This document shows, one piece after another, positions 8,851 to 19,362 of a stretch of DNA of 19,443 nt. A program made the position numbers and the translations under genes. A model generated the notes under the pieces. That model did no database searches, was not told where the DNA came from, and worked only from the letters and a program-made list of their open reading frames with translations. This DNA is from Hemicentrotus pulcherrimus (taxonomy: Eukaryota > Echinodermata > Echinoidea > Camarodonta > Strongylocentrotidae). Each line of letters starts with the position of its first letter. Positions within the stretch are counted from its first letter, which is position 1. The stretch spans positions 181,561 through 201,003 of the forward strand of contig BEXV01000254.1 of NCBI GenBank assembly GCA_003118195.1, written 5' to 3'.

Positions 8851-10890
8851 AAAGATGTTCTAAACAAATCTCATTTCTGTATTCATATATGGCTTTGAAA
8901 TGAAGAATGTGAGAACATAGAGCAGAAGGGATGGGACTACTGAAGTCTGACAATGTGTCTTCTATTTCAGACAGGTTCAAAGGAAGTGTTTAGGATGTGT
9001 TTAGGATGTGCAAATATCATCAAGATATACAATTTCTTTTCTTATACCAACTAGCAAGTGAAACAAAGCTAATAACTTGAATGTGGCAATTTGAGGTCTT
9101 ATTACAGAAACAGTTAAGATCCTGTATAGAAAGACTGAGTGGAAATAGTTTTCACTTTCTCACTAAACATAAACAGGGCAGAAGAGAAATCTATCATTTA
9201 AAATAATGCAATATTTATAATGGAATATCAAAAGAGAGTTTTTTTTTTACAAAATAAGCAACAACATCAGTGTTCCCAATATTAGGAATAAAAATAAACA
9301 AAACAAAAAAGATACATTGTGAATAGATCTGAAAGAACACAAGTTGTCAAAACAAGGTAGACAAGGTTAAATCCAATGGAGTACTGTATTTTTTTTAATT
9401 TTTACATCAAAACATATTTAAACGCCAAGAGAGATGACTGAAAGAGAGTATATAACTTACATCGGTGACTCACAATTTTGTATCACAATTTTGTACCTTC
9501 CCATCAATCAATTACAGAGCTAGTCTCTTTTTTTTGCTATGGTGTAAGCATTCCATGTAACCTGATAACACCACTATGGACATGTGGGACTACAACAAAT
9601 AATTGGGCTGCACCTGATATAGACTAGAGAATTATGGCACCAGCTAATGCAAGATGAAGTCCTTCCAATCAGGAGTACAAACTGAGCATTAACATCAAGG
9701 GGATATTTCACAAGCTTGATAGATTAAATAGTCATAAAATATGCTGGGAGAGTGGGAGAGATCCAAATTTTTTTTCCCCTGGCAGTGACGATAACAAAAA
9801 ATTTGTTTTCAACATCTTCAAAGATGAATCACTTCATTATGAAAGTTCTTTAATATGATTTCATTAATATTTAGAAATGACAAAAAAGGGACTTGAACAT
9901 TTAAATATAAGAATTTAAAAATTTTTTTTTTTTTTTCATGCAGGATGACTACCCAGTATACAAAGATAATGCGATCTATTATTAACAAGTTTCTAAACCA
10001 ATTTGCCACAATCATTGATTTCTTTACTTTATCAGCAAGAAGTTCTGCTACATTTCACATCAAAGAAGACCGTCTTATCTGGCCTATATGGAAGTGAAAT
10101 GTTTAGAACTTTGGCATAATGTAACATTAAAAAAAAATAGTGAGAGAGATCTATGACATATGTCATATTTATCACATCTGGGCCCTGAAAAATGAAATGA
10201 ACTTATGATCATTAGTAAAAATCAATCAATTTCCAATCTTGCTGCAATTAATCATATTTTATCATGCATTACGTATCTGACTGTAAAACAAATTAAGAGG
10301 GAGTTTCATATATTGCAAAGTTAGGATTGATTGACAGAGATACGATTAACTAAAACTTTTGATGTTACAGAAGATATTATTCAATGTAATAATAAATGAA
10401 TAAGTTGTTACAAAAAAACAAGCTTAAAATTCTACAAATGGAATGTAGGCATACATGCATAAAGAGGGCACAAATAAAACTGCCTCAGAAGTCTTCCTCT
10501 TCCGAACAAAATATTTTCAGAATATGAAAGTTTGCACCCAACACCATTGTCATAATTTCAGGGTAATTTTCTGGAAGATATCACAATGACCTCACACCAA
10601 TGGTATTTCATTCAGCTGTCCAGAAAGTGAATATGATACTACCTAACTGAGAAATTGGTATATAGAAATAAATGAGAACCTTTGCCCCAGGATTGCTATT
10701 AGAAATCAAAACTGTTCTATAAATTTCTCACTGTAGAATTGAGCTACATCATAATCACCGTCAATAACAAAGGAGACGGTTTTCAAGAGTCAAGACTGTA
10801 TGTCACTTATTTCTCTTACATTTTTGAATGATTGAGAAATAGTGCCAATGTTTCTAGCCACTATCGAATGGTGCTTACCTATATTAGGAG
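8851..10890. other. AT-rich stretch with small tandem duplications
   Basis: No gene is recognised. It holds an 11 bp unit GTGTTTAGGAT in two tandem copies (8986-9007), a 13 bp unit TCACAATTTTGTA in two tandem copies (9470-9495) and a run of 15 T (9922-9936). The 65-codon minus-strand frame over the T-run is Lys/Ile-rich and looks like chance. Confidence 0.5.
9470..9495. repeat. 13 bp perfect tandem duplication
   Basis: TCACAATTTTGTA occurs at 9470-9482 and immediately again at 9483-9495. Both copies are identical, suggesting a recent slippage event. Confidence 0.85.
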
Positions 10891-10926
10891 CCAATTTGAT
10901 GATTATGACTATAAATATCAAATGAA

Positions 10927-10967
10927 ATTTGCATCAAACAATTGAGATTATTCATTTGTTCATTGTT
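10927..10967. promoter_or_regulatory. Octamer with neighbouring Sox-type sites
   Basis: A perfect POU octamer ATTTGCAT (10927-10934) is followed after two bases by AACAAT (10937-10942) and, 18 bases later, by CATTGTT (10961-10967) on the other strand. Known Sox-POU composite elements pair ATTTGCAT with ACAAT at close spacing, so the arrangement is suggestive. The motifs are read directly. Function is inferred and the AT-rich background raises the chance-match rate. Confidence 0.3.
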
Positions 10968-10999
10968 CTAGGCAATTTACGAATGAGCTGAAATTCTGA

Positions 11000-13640
11000 T
11001 TGGAACAAAGCTCTTTTTTAATAGCAAGAGATTTTAAACTTGTTACTCTTCAAGTTCACCCAAGTGAGATTTCTCAATATGAAAGCTTCCAGCCAAAGCC
11101 CAGGTAGGCCTACTGTTGAAGTGCCTTGAGAATTTGTATTGGTGATATAAGCACCTCAAACGAAGCCAATAGTATGGATGAATGCTCTTTCATAATTTTT
11201 GTTGTTGTTTGTTACTCTTGTTCTTGTTTATTCATAAGTAACTGATAACAATGCACTCTGTCTGGGATTACACATGATTACAAAATGAAATGCATATTAG
11301 TATTTATATGAAAAAAATACTATGGATGGCAATGATAATCACACAGTACATTTTCTGCAAGATGGTATAATGAGAGGTGAATTGAAAAATATGGACTTTT
11401 TCTTCATTGAAATTAACTTATCTGAAAATCTTCAAGAAAGGTGACATCACTTCTAATACAGCATCAATAATTAATTGCACATTCACCAGTTATGAAGATG
11501 ATAAGTATTAAGTACACAGATCATGCTGTACTTACTGTAAGATGGTAAAGAAGGTGGTGACCATAATACTGATAACTTGGATCATGTTGATGATGGCTAT
11601 AACAATTATACTGATGACAGTGGTAAAAAACACTTGCTAATTACCGATGACAGATGATGCTGATTGATGGTACATGTAATAACAAACGTAATGATAATAC
11701 ACTTACTAAAGATAATGAGGAGATGATGGAAACGTAATTCATCTGTTAGGAGCCAGAAGGGCATTAACTTTGTATCAAAGTATATGAGTTAACAGTAAAA
11801 CCCTTGTGGACCAAGGCAGAAGATATGTTGGTAAGTAATATGATTTATTCAAATAATTTTGATGTAATACTTGATGATAACTCAAAGGAATTTTGTTGAA
11901 AGTATTTGAGTTTATAGCCTGGTAAATTGGAAATCATTGTATTGAAAATGTCCATGTATTGTATTGTATGTCATGTATTACTACCTATTTATAATAATAG
12001 TAATATCTTATCTTACTGTACCACATTGGCAAATGATGTCATAATAAAAAAGCATATGATAATGAATAAGTGAGGAACATGCCATTGTTGTCATATTCAT
12101 ATTGTTATTTCCAAACAAATCGCAGGGGATATAAACAGAAACTTGAATACCGGTAGAACATAGCGAGGTAAACATCCACCCAGTGGCCTTGCAAGGATGT
12201 TACCAGATCTCAACCATTAGCGCTGTATTTACATCACATCAAGTCTACCATGAAAAGGGACAGATTTTCCCACATTTCACCAAGAATGCTGGTAACTTCT
12301 TGATTTCACCCTGTCCTGTCCATACTCAACATTCAACACATCTATCAACATTCTAAATTTCACTTCCTGAATTCTTAACAAATCAAGCTTTGTAACACAA
12401 TGCCACATTTCAAAAGAAATCCCCAAAATTAGTATGAAAAAACAACTCACATCTACAAAGGAAACTAAATCTACTAAATGTAAAAACAGAAAAGTTTAAT
12501 TTTTTTAATTTACTGACGCGCATTGATTGTTTTCATGTTCGCTTGGCAAATGCAAAATCAACTTCTCGTTGTCCTGAGTTTTAACAGATTAGTACCAGGT
12601 ATTCTTATTACAACCAAAAACATTTTCAACTCGTGGATTCATAAACAATGAAACCATAGATTGAGAGAAAACGTAGGCATCATACACTTTTGTTTGTTTA
12701 TTTACATGATTGTTATGGCTAAAAGTATGCATTGTACTTATGATGAGCAGAAATACTGTTTTTGTACTTACCCTATGAATTCCTCAAGCATAAGATGAGG
12801 ATTTCCTAGTGAAAAATGTTATCTTATCCGAAACCAATGAATGCTAGAAATCATTCAAATCTGGCAACAAGTTTGTTTGGATGACAAGCTAAATTAGTTA
12901 ATAAAACTCACTCATAAAAGAAAGAGATTGGTACAAGTACTACCACACAACATCACAAGGTATTCTAAAAAGAAGCTGGAATCTAAACTCTCATCTCCTT
13001 GCTTCCGGCATGCTGTGTGGTATATATTCACCCTCCAAGCTTGCTTGTCAGTGTGGTTAGTAAGCACTCTGTGAACAAGTGCACAAGTGGTAGCTTCTTG
13101 TTTTGAAAGCAGGTATAATGGTGTAATATGCCACAGTCTCGATCAAGAGTGAAACTACACTTGTGCCAAAATAAAAAGTAGCTGAATACCCTGTACTGGT
13201 CATTATGTATCAAGGACATTGTGATGGTTATGTCAACTTGAACATGGTCTCAAGAGAAACTTGTTTCAAGGGAAAATGATGAAATATTGAATAGAATGTA
13301 TAAAATCAAATCAAATCACATGTTCACTAGTCCATCAAATCAGTGGAATACACTTAAAAATGTAGGCTTCAACTTACTAGAGTAACACATCACACTCTAT
13401 CAAAGGTGGTACAAGTGTAAGGACCTATTACCATCATTTTGTTTTGCAGATGACAAGGGCAAGTCCCTAATAATGTAAATTGGAACAAAGAAGAAAAACC
13501 AATTTTGTGAAAGTCAACTCTTAAGTTATCTATTCGGACTTTCATACATTTTTTTCCCATTTAAAGATATCAAACTGCGTTGAAAATATGTTAAAAAAGG
13601 TTCTACTTCTGTCATTTTCTTCCCCTCTTGGCCTGACATA
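11000..13640. other. AT-rich stretch with decayed GAT-rich DNA and one hairpin
   Basis: Around 11480-11730 the sequence is rich in GAT, GATGAT and TAATGATAA units, like an old trinucleotide microsatellite. An imperfect hairpin pairs 12167-12177 (GGTAAACATCC) with 12195-12204 (GGATGTTACC), with one bulged base and a 17 base loop. A 63-codon minus-strand frame at 13028-13219 resembles nothing I know. No gene is called. Confidence 0.45.
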
Positions 13641-13846
13641 AATAAGTCCAACGTACAACAGTATCAGTCTGTAGGCTGTAGCTTAGCTAAGAAATCCTTG
13701 TACAACTGCCTCAACCTCCTGTTCTATTTCTTAAATCAAAACGTAAGCAGCAATATATCCACTTCTCCCAAAGAGGTACTACCAAGTAGACACAAAGAAC
13801 ACCCTTGTCCAACTTCATCCCATAAACATGGCCCTGATGACTGCAT

Positions 13847-13890
13847 TGACCTTGGGGTAAACCTTAAAGGTCATAGGCCATTCAAGGTCA
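13847..13890. promoter_or_regulatory. Cluster of three AGGTCA-type half-sites
   Basis: TGACCTT (13847-13853), AAAGGTCA (13866-13873) and TCAAGGTCA (13882-13890) lie within 44 bases. The last is an exact match to the extended half-site known for NR5A/ERR-type orphan nuclear receptors. An alternative is a relic of the AAGGTCA-rich repeats common in marine invertebrate genomes. The sequence alone does not separate these. Confidence 0.3.
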
Positions 13891-14599
13891 ACTAATGACT
13901 GTCTGTGTGTTGCTAACCCACAGGTTAACTGCCTACTCTAAACCATCACTCAGTTCACCCCAATCACTTGTGTATCAGGTAGGTCTTTAGCCTAAATGTC
14001 TTGTTGCATGGCCTGCCTCTCGATAGTTTCTAAGCTTAGGGGCATTTCCTCTGTGCTCTCCTGACCAGTCCAAGCCAAGCAAATCCACCAGTAATACATC
14101 ATGAAAGAATCTCATAAAATCAGGTCAGTTTCATAAACTGGTCTATGAATACAGTGGACAATTATAATCAAAGAAGAGACCAGGGTGTTATAAATAATAT
14201 TTGAATTTTCTAAGTGGACTGAAAGTTTGACAGTTTTAAAGTTTGAGTTAGACCTACATTATTAATGGGAAGAGGCAAAAAAACATGTTCATGCCTACAG
14301 TGAGTCATACAAATCTACAAAAGAATAACAACAATTCGGCCCCCTCCCCCAAGCTTCTAAGTTCTACTGAAATATGGCAATCATTACTACCCGCTACAAA
14401 TTCATAAATAACTTCCACTTTGCCTGCCAATAGAAGGATCTAAAAAACCTTCGGCATAAATAAGTTAACATGCTTTTACCCTCCATTATATTTAAAGCTA
14501 TTTGACAAAATATTCTTATCTTATAAATACTTTTTTATAAATACCCTAGTTTGATGACACATTAACTTCCCTAGAAATTTTAACACAATCTCTTGCTAT

Positions 14600-15130
14600 T
14601 TCACTCTTTGTGCTATCTGGCGGTGAACGTTGTCGGGTGGAAACCTCATCTGACCTCAATCACTTGGAAATGAACCAGAAAATGGAACGGGAATACAGGG
14701 CCAGATTATTTTCAGTTTCACAAAATACAATAAAAGGAGAGAAAATTTGAGCTCTGGGCCTGGGAAAGGTAATGATATCAATCAGCATAATTAAACACAG
14801 ACTGTCACCTTCCTGTCATTTCAGATACAATCTTAAAGATTTAATATAAAGAAATCGGATTCCCTCCCCCCTCCCTTTATTTTAAGTACCATGTAACAAC
14901 AATAGGGTCAAAGTGTAATTAACATGATAGATGTATTCCATATTTCCAGAAATTTAGAGGATTTTTCCACCTTCATTTTATGTACCATGCACCAATGGGG
15001 CCAAAAGGTCATTAACATGATAATTGTTTTCCATTTAGCGCCTGTATTCAGGGTTTCTGTGCAATATCCAATAATGGTACATGCTTAATGTATATATTAA
15101 TATAATCATTAGCATAATTGTGAAGTTTAC
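14600..15130. promoter_or_regulatory. Candidate enhancer-like block with homeodomain motifs
   Basis: This block mixes ordered motifs with an internal duplication. ATCAATCA (14777-14784) is a PBX-type site, TAATTA (14788-14793) a homeodomain core, and CTGTCA occurs at 14802-14807 and 14813-14818 as MEIS/TGIF-type sites, all within 42 bases. Downstream, a segment of about 70 bp is present twice with a period near 95 bp: TACCATG at 14887 and 14983, and ATTAACATGATA at 14918-14929 and 15011-15022. There is no open frame. The texture resembles conserved non-coding elements of developmental genes, but conservation could not be tested. Confidence 0.35.
14872..15036. repeat. Diverged tandem duplication of a 70 bp segment
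   Basis: Copy one covers about 14872-14940 and copy two about 14967-15036. They share TTTTA, TACCATG, a GGG(T/G)C(A/C)AAA stretch, the exact 12-mer ATTAACATGATA and TTCCAT, in the same order. Small indels shift the period from 96 to 93. Confidence 0.65.
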
Positions 15131-15180
15131 GCTCTCGGTGTGAAAATTTTTAAGTTTTTCATCAAATCGAATGGATACAG

Positions 15181-15460
15181 TTTCACCCCCCCCCCCTCCA
15201 ACATTCAGTCAACACCATGTCCTAGTAATTTCATGTTGAGATATGACGCAGCAAAAATGCGGTGTTTTTTAAAGATGACTTTACAATAAACTTCATATTT
15301 CAGTATCTTATTAAACATAGAGCTTAGTCAGTACACGCAAGCCTTTTGTTGGGTGAAGACTAGTTGCCATTCATTTTACAGAAGAAAAAGAATGTGAAAT
15401 TTCCATATCTGAACAGGCCTGTCTTGTCTGATATGCCAGTGGTTTGAGGGGGGGAGTGGG
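15181..15460. other. Homopolymer C and G runs
   Basis: A run of 11 C at 15186-15196 and a run of seven G at 15448-15454 flank otherwise AT-rich DNA. There is no gene. Both runs are likely sites of sequencing or assembly length error. Confidence 0.6.
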
Positions 15461-15479
15461 GCAGCACTAATATACCTCC

Positions 15480-15830
15480 AGTATCATTCTTGCCTATAAA
15501 AATCCCTCTAATCCATGCACTGCCTGGGCTAGAGTTTCCATGCCACGTCAAGCTCGCTAATGGACCTTTTAAATTCTGTCATCTTCACATAAAGGGCCCT
15601 GAGAGGGATGTTGAGCTAGACCACATTGTCACCCCTCACCCCCTTGTCTGCGTAGGTCAACGCCCTCCCTGCAGCAGGGCTGATGCTGGTGAAACTCCAG
15701 ACATTCAGGCAGAGGGGTCTTGCTGGGGAGCAAGAGGGGTCACTGTCAAAATGGTCCTAACTTTTAAAAGTCCTGTTGTTACAATGGGTAAATTGTATGT
15801 CAATAAAAGTCAATCATGATTTGGACTTGT
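15480..15830. other. Second GC-richer island, unknown role
   Basis: The GC content is close to half. The odd palindrome CCCTGC-A-GCAGGG lies at 15667-15679, and a small hairpin CTTGCT/AGCAAG with a GGGG loop at 15719-15734, flanked by two copies of GAGGGGTC (15712-15719 and 15734-15741). A 109-codon plus-strand frame spans 15490-15819. Its product has no motif, signal or repeat that I recognise and is within the range expected by chance in a GC-richer patch. An exon, non-coding RNA or regulatory element are all possible. Confidence 0.3.
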
Positions 15831-16121
15831 GGCAGTGCAATGGCAAGCTAGCTGCATGTAGTCTATGTATATGTATATTGGAATAAGAAAATGTGAATTG
15901 TGAGAACTTTCAAAAGTGGTCATAATCATATCAAAAGTATTGATTATGAGAAGTATCTTACTAATACATTCAACAGGTTAGTAACACTGACTAGTATTAA
16001 ACTCATCTTTAAAAAGCAAATTCACATCAATTTGCCAATAAACCTATTTTGACCAAAATAAATGGTATATACTATGCTGTATCCTAGATACAAAAAAAGG
16101 CATAATGTTCAGGAATCACAG

Positions 16122-16135
16122 GTGAGCTAGCTCAC
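16122..16135. repeat. Perfect 14 bp palindrome
   Basis: GTGAGCTAGCTCAC is its own reverse complement. It is unusual for the base composition of the region. No specific binding protein is proposed. Confidence 0.9.
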
Positions 16136-16236
16136 TTTGTTTTGAAGAGTGAAAATGGAATCTTCAGGGCTCAATTTGCTGGTAATAGCAGAACATTTCA
16201 ATCCATCATGACTTTTGTTTATATCTCCATCACCAT

Positions 16237-16393
16237 TTCTCTCTCTCTCTCTCTCTCTCCCTCTCTGTCTCTCTCATTTTTCTTCTTTCTGTCACTGTCT
16301 GTCTGTCCGTCTGTCTGTCTGTCTTTCTCTCATTTGTCATCTCTCTGTCTGTCTGTCTCTCTCTCTACCTTTTTCTCTCTTCCCCCTCTCTCG
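16237..16393. repeat. (CT)n and (GTCT)n microsatellite
   Basis: A pure CT array opens the tract and gives way to GTCT units (about 16290-16324 and again near 16346-16358), then to mixed CT and C-runs. The Ser/Leu-rich frames over it (79 and 109 codons) are translation of the repeat, not genes. Confidence 0.95.
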
Positions 16394-16399
16394 CCATGT

Positions 16400-19040
16400 C
16401 CTCCACTCTATAATGGGGTTGTCAGATACATTTCTGAAAACATGGATGAGATGATTTGGCTGTTACAGTGAAATGGCCTCACATTGCCCACTGCATGAAT
16501 GTGATTTCAGCATATCAAATAAAAAAAAAAATCATGAAATCGTTTTATCACTTATGTTTGTTCCCGATTCAGAATAAATTGCCGTTAAAAAAAAAAAAAT
16601 CAGCAAACAATCAACTTGTAGCCACATATTTAAATGGAGACAATGAAACATTTAGTTTCCAGATGGTGAGTAGAAATTATTCAAAATATTGAAAGTAAAT
16701 ATCATCAAATACAAATAGTAAAGAAAACAAGCAACTATCATCTAATGTCTATAACTTTACTTTTCATGACATCTTCTTCAAAGAAATTGTGCAACATACC
16801 AAGTGTGACCGTATAAAGGTATAATATTCATATTGTTTCATACACTCTTATGGTAATACATGTTTGTCACTTTTTGGAATTGACAAAGTAATCAATTTCT
16901 ATAACTCTAAATGGCTACAGAACATAACTATTATGATGACATTTCTGGAATTGTGGTTGAAGAGAAATAGCATATTCTGCAATTCTTTTTTAATATGTGG
17001 TGAAATATTGGTATAAGACTGCACCACAAAATCAATAATATTTATATTGTCACAGCATCACTAGCCTAATGCGTGAACAGATCTTACAAGATGTTGAAGA
17101 CAACGTGTAATGAATGTGGTTGTACCACAATCCATTTGCAAGGGTGTGTAAATTAAAAGTGTCCACTAATTTACTAAGACAGACACGACAGTCAATAATG
17201 GGTAACCATAAGGAGCCTCTTGGTTAGTGGAACATATAAATGGGTTATTGAACAAAAACCTCATAGTCTAAGTAATTTAATCAAAGTTTCTACCTTGTTT
17301 TTATAAAAAAATCTCCATAATGTTCTCATCTCTTCCTCAACAGGTCTTTGTGAAATATAAGTTACAGCTGTATTGCAAGGGTTAAGAACGATTTCCTGGA
17401 CTTATTTAGATCATTTCAAAGTGATGTGATTGGGGCTATATAATGATCAAAATTACAAAAAGAAAAAGAGAGATCTTAACAAAATATCAAGGCTTCTGAA
17501 ACTTTTTCGTCATATATCATTGATATTTAAAAGTAGTACAATGTATAAACAAAATGTTTAGAATGTGCAAACATTGCTGTATTGATTCATTGCTCTACAT
17601 GTACATGGTTAAGTCCATGGAGTGACTTAAGAGTTATTAAGTGCTTTATAAATTCATTTCTATAATATTATCAAATGACCATGAAGACGATTGCTAGTTT
17701 GTGATGAGCGTATCGGTGTGGTTAAGACGCGATTTCGAGCTTCGGGATAATATCCTGAGTCTGAAAGAGTGGGGTATTTGGCAAACTCGAGCTGATGAAA
17801 ACAGGCCTATTATTTCCCTATTACTTGTGGCTTTCGTCTGTCAAACCTTGGTCCCTATCACAATGGAAAACATTCCACTCTTACACAACATACCTATGAG
17901 TCATCTCAAACATTACCTTTAATAACTCACAGAGCACTTATAGGTCATCTTGACCCCCAAGTACCTAAACAATATCATCACAACTAGCACACTTCTGTAC
18001 ACCCTATAACACATGCTCATAATACATTCAGTATGCAAAGTAAATAGAATCTGTCCATTATGGAGAGCTTCAAAATCTATCTGTCAAACTTGTCTTTTTT
18101 GTGTTTGTTTTGTTTTTGTTTCTTACTATGTTTCAGTTCCCTTTTGTTTTTTTGTGTTAGTTTTTCTTGTCTGTTCTGTATTTCAAGCATTCTGAATTAG
18201 TTTTCATCAAGGAAGATGCACTACAGATCAGTAGTTACTTTAAACAGGTGTTACATATAATCATTAAAATCACTGTTAAATGTAAGTGTCAATAGATTTT
18301 AGAGGTTCAGTGAACTGTATTGTTATGCAATGTACTCCAAAATCTCTCCACATTCTTTCCTAGTTTCAATTAATGGAAACTGGACTCTCTCCTCTCTTAA
18401 AGTCTTAAAAACTGCAAATAAACACTCTTTTTCAAAAACACCCAACAAGTAGAAACTGTTAGCAAACAACTGCCCAACATAAACTGGAAACAAGTGGAGA
18501 CAATAGTCCAGGATTATTCTAATGACCACTCTCCAAATAGGCAGACCGGGAAAGGGACTCAAGTCATAGTTAATTCTACCCCCTTTGGAATTAGTCATGA
18601 CAATACACTCTGCAAACAGGTAATGTTTGAAGTTTCCTTGAGTTTGGAAGAAACAACTTTCCAGAAGCTAAAATGTTGACATCTCTGAGTGGCTAGTCAC
18701 CTTCTGCTTGTTCATGCCAAGGGTATGCATGAACTAATCTGACTAACTTTGCAGTTTGGAAATTTTGGATATTAAAAGTAAAGACCAGTTCTGGTCATGC
18801 GATTGCATTATGAAAGAAACATTGTGGAATCGATCAGAAAAGGTTGATCGTCTAGCATATAAGTATTGGTGTGTACTGTTCTGGAATCATCAAAATGATA
18901 AGAAATTTGGCCCATTCTTGGTAAAGTTACAAGAACTGTGCACAAAAAGATGTATATGGGACTACACACACGTGCGCGACACATGCATTATATCTATCAG
19001 GTCCAAATAGATATAATAATTTACCAAATATATCAATTAC
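16400..19040. other. AT-rich stretch with weak ORFs only
   Basis: It contains A-runs of 11 (16521-16531) and 13 (16587-16599) and a TTTTG-rich stretch near 18090-18182. The longest frames are 91 codons on the minus strand (18323-18598) and 84 codons on the plus strand (about 18756-19010, which lacks an ATG at its open end). Neither shows a domain, signal peptide or family motif I know, and both are within chance length. No gene is called. Confidence 0.45.
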
Positions 19041-19100
19041 CGTAAATCTCCGTGTATAAGACGCATCCGTGTATAAGACGCACCCCGACTTTTGAGATTC
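19041..19100. mobile_element. Single MITE-like terminus with TATAAGACGCA repeats
   Basis: ACCGTAAATCTCC leads into two exact tandem copies of the 17-mer TCCGTGTATAAGACGCA (19049-19065 and 19066-19082), then CCCCGACTTTTGAGATTC. From memory, CCGTATAAGACGCA-type ends mark DNA-transposon-derived repeats in many animal genomes. The matching inverted end is not present, so this is a solo or truncated end. The superfamily is left open. Confidence 0.5.
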
Positions 19101-19115
19101 AAAAAAAAAAAAAAA
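19101..19115 (-). terminator. T15 run, potential pol III terminator
   Basis: The plus strand has 15 consecutive A. On the minus strand this is a T-run directly after the tRNA-like sequence, where runs of four or more T end pol III transcription. It could equally be a poly(A) relic of retrotransposition read from the other strand. Confidence 0.3.
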
Positions 19116-19199
19116 TTCGAACCCAGGATCGAACCCGTGCCCACCCATACATAGATTGCCTTCTATAGCCGGCGCCTTAGACCGCGCGGCTATCGCGTA
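19116..19199 (-). repeat. tRNA-Leu-derived sequence (SINE-like head), not a functional tRNA
   Basis: On the minus strand, 19190-19172 reads GCCGCGCGGTCTAAGGCGC, which differs by one base from the D-arm/A-box region of typical eukaryotic tRNA-Leu. GGTTCGATCC at 19135-19126 is a good internal B-box. The 57 base distance between box starts fits a class II tRNA with a long variable arm. The sequence expected for the acceptor stem (19193-19199) does not pair with the 3' side, so an intact tRNA is unlikely. A run of 15 T on that strand (19115-19101) follows the B-box closely and would stop RNA polymerase III. I read it as a tRNA-derived SINE head or tRNA pseudogene. Confidence 0.6.
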
Positions 19200-19281
19200 C
19201 CGATGCCTTAGCTCAAAGTTTCTAGTAGTGTATACATTGAAATGAATTCAAATGGCGACTTCGCGTGCTGGATACGACCCG

Positions 19282-19362
19282 TTCTTTTACTTTTGCAATG
19301 TATTGGCACAAATTACTGCATTTAGATCTAAATCTGTACCATATTGCCAAAAAGTAAAAGAA
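19282..19362. repeat. Imperfect inverted repeat around a perfect 14 bp palindrome
   Basis: TTCTTTTACTTTT at 19282-19294 pairs exactly with AAAAGTAAAAGAA at 19350-19362. The pairing continues imperfectly inward through GCAATGTATTGG and CCATATTGC. The centre contains the perfect palindrome ATTTAGATCTAAAT (19320-19333). Overall it could form a cruciform or RNA hairpin of about 80 bases. It follows the tRNA-like/MITE composite and may belong to the same insertion. Confidence 0.65.

Noticed and set aside
8729..8980. 83-codon minus-strand frame
   Set aside because: It ends in simple-sequence Gly/Arg from the TCC-rich tract and no domain is seen.
15490..15819. 109-codon plus-strand frame as a gene
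   Set aside because: No recognised motif; length is within chance for a GC-richer patch; no splice or family support. Kept only as a finding.
16142..16471. 109-codon Ser/Leu-rich frame
   Set aside because: It lies over the CT/GTCT microsatellite and is low complexity.
17701..17790. tRNA-like segment with GTGGTTAAGACGCG
   Set aside because: The A-box resemblance is weak and no B-box with the GTTCGANTC pattern follows at suitable distance.
18323..18598. 91-codon minus-strand frame as a gene or exon
   Set aside because: No family similarity recognised; overlaps a competing plus-strand frame; length is within chance expectation.
18756..19010. 84-codon plus-strand frame preceded by a TTTGCAG acceptor-like sequence
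   Set aside because: It lacks an ATG at its open end, the acceptor motif is common by chance, and the product is not recognised.
19116..19199. Functional tRNA-Leu gene on the minus strand
   Set aside because: The acceptor stem halves do not pair and the anticodon arm is not clear; better read as tRNA-derived repeat.
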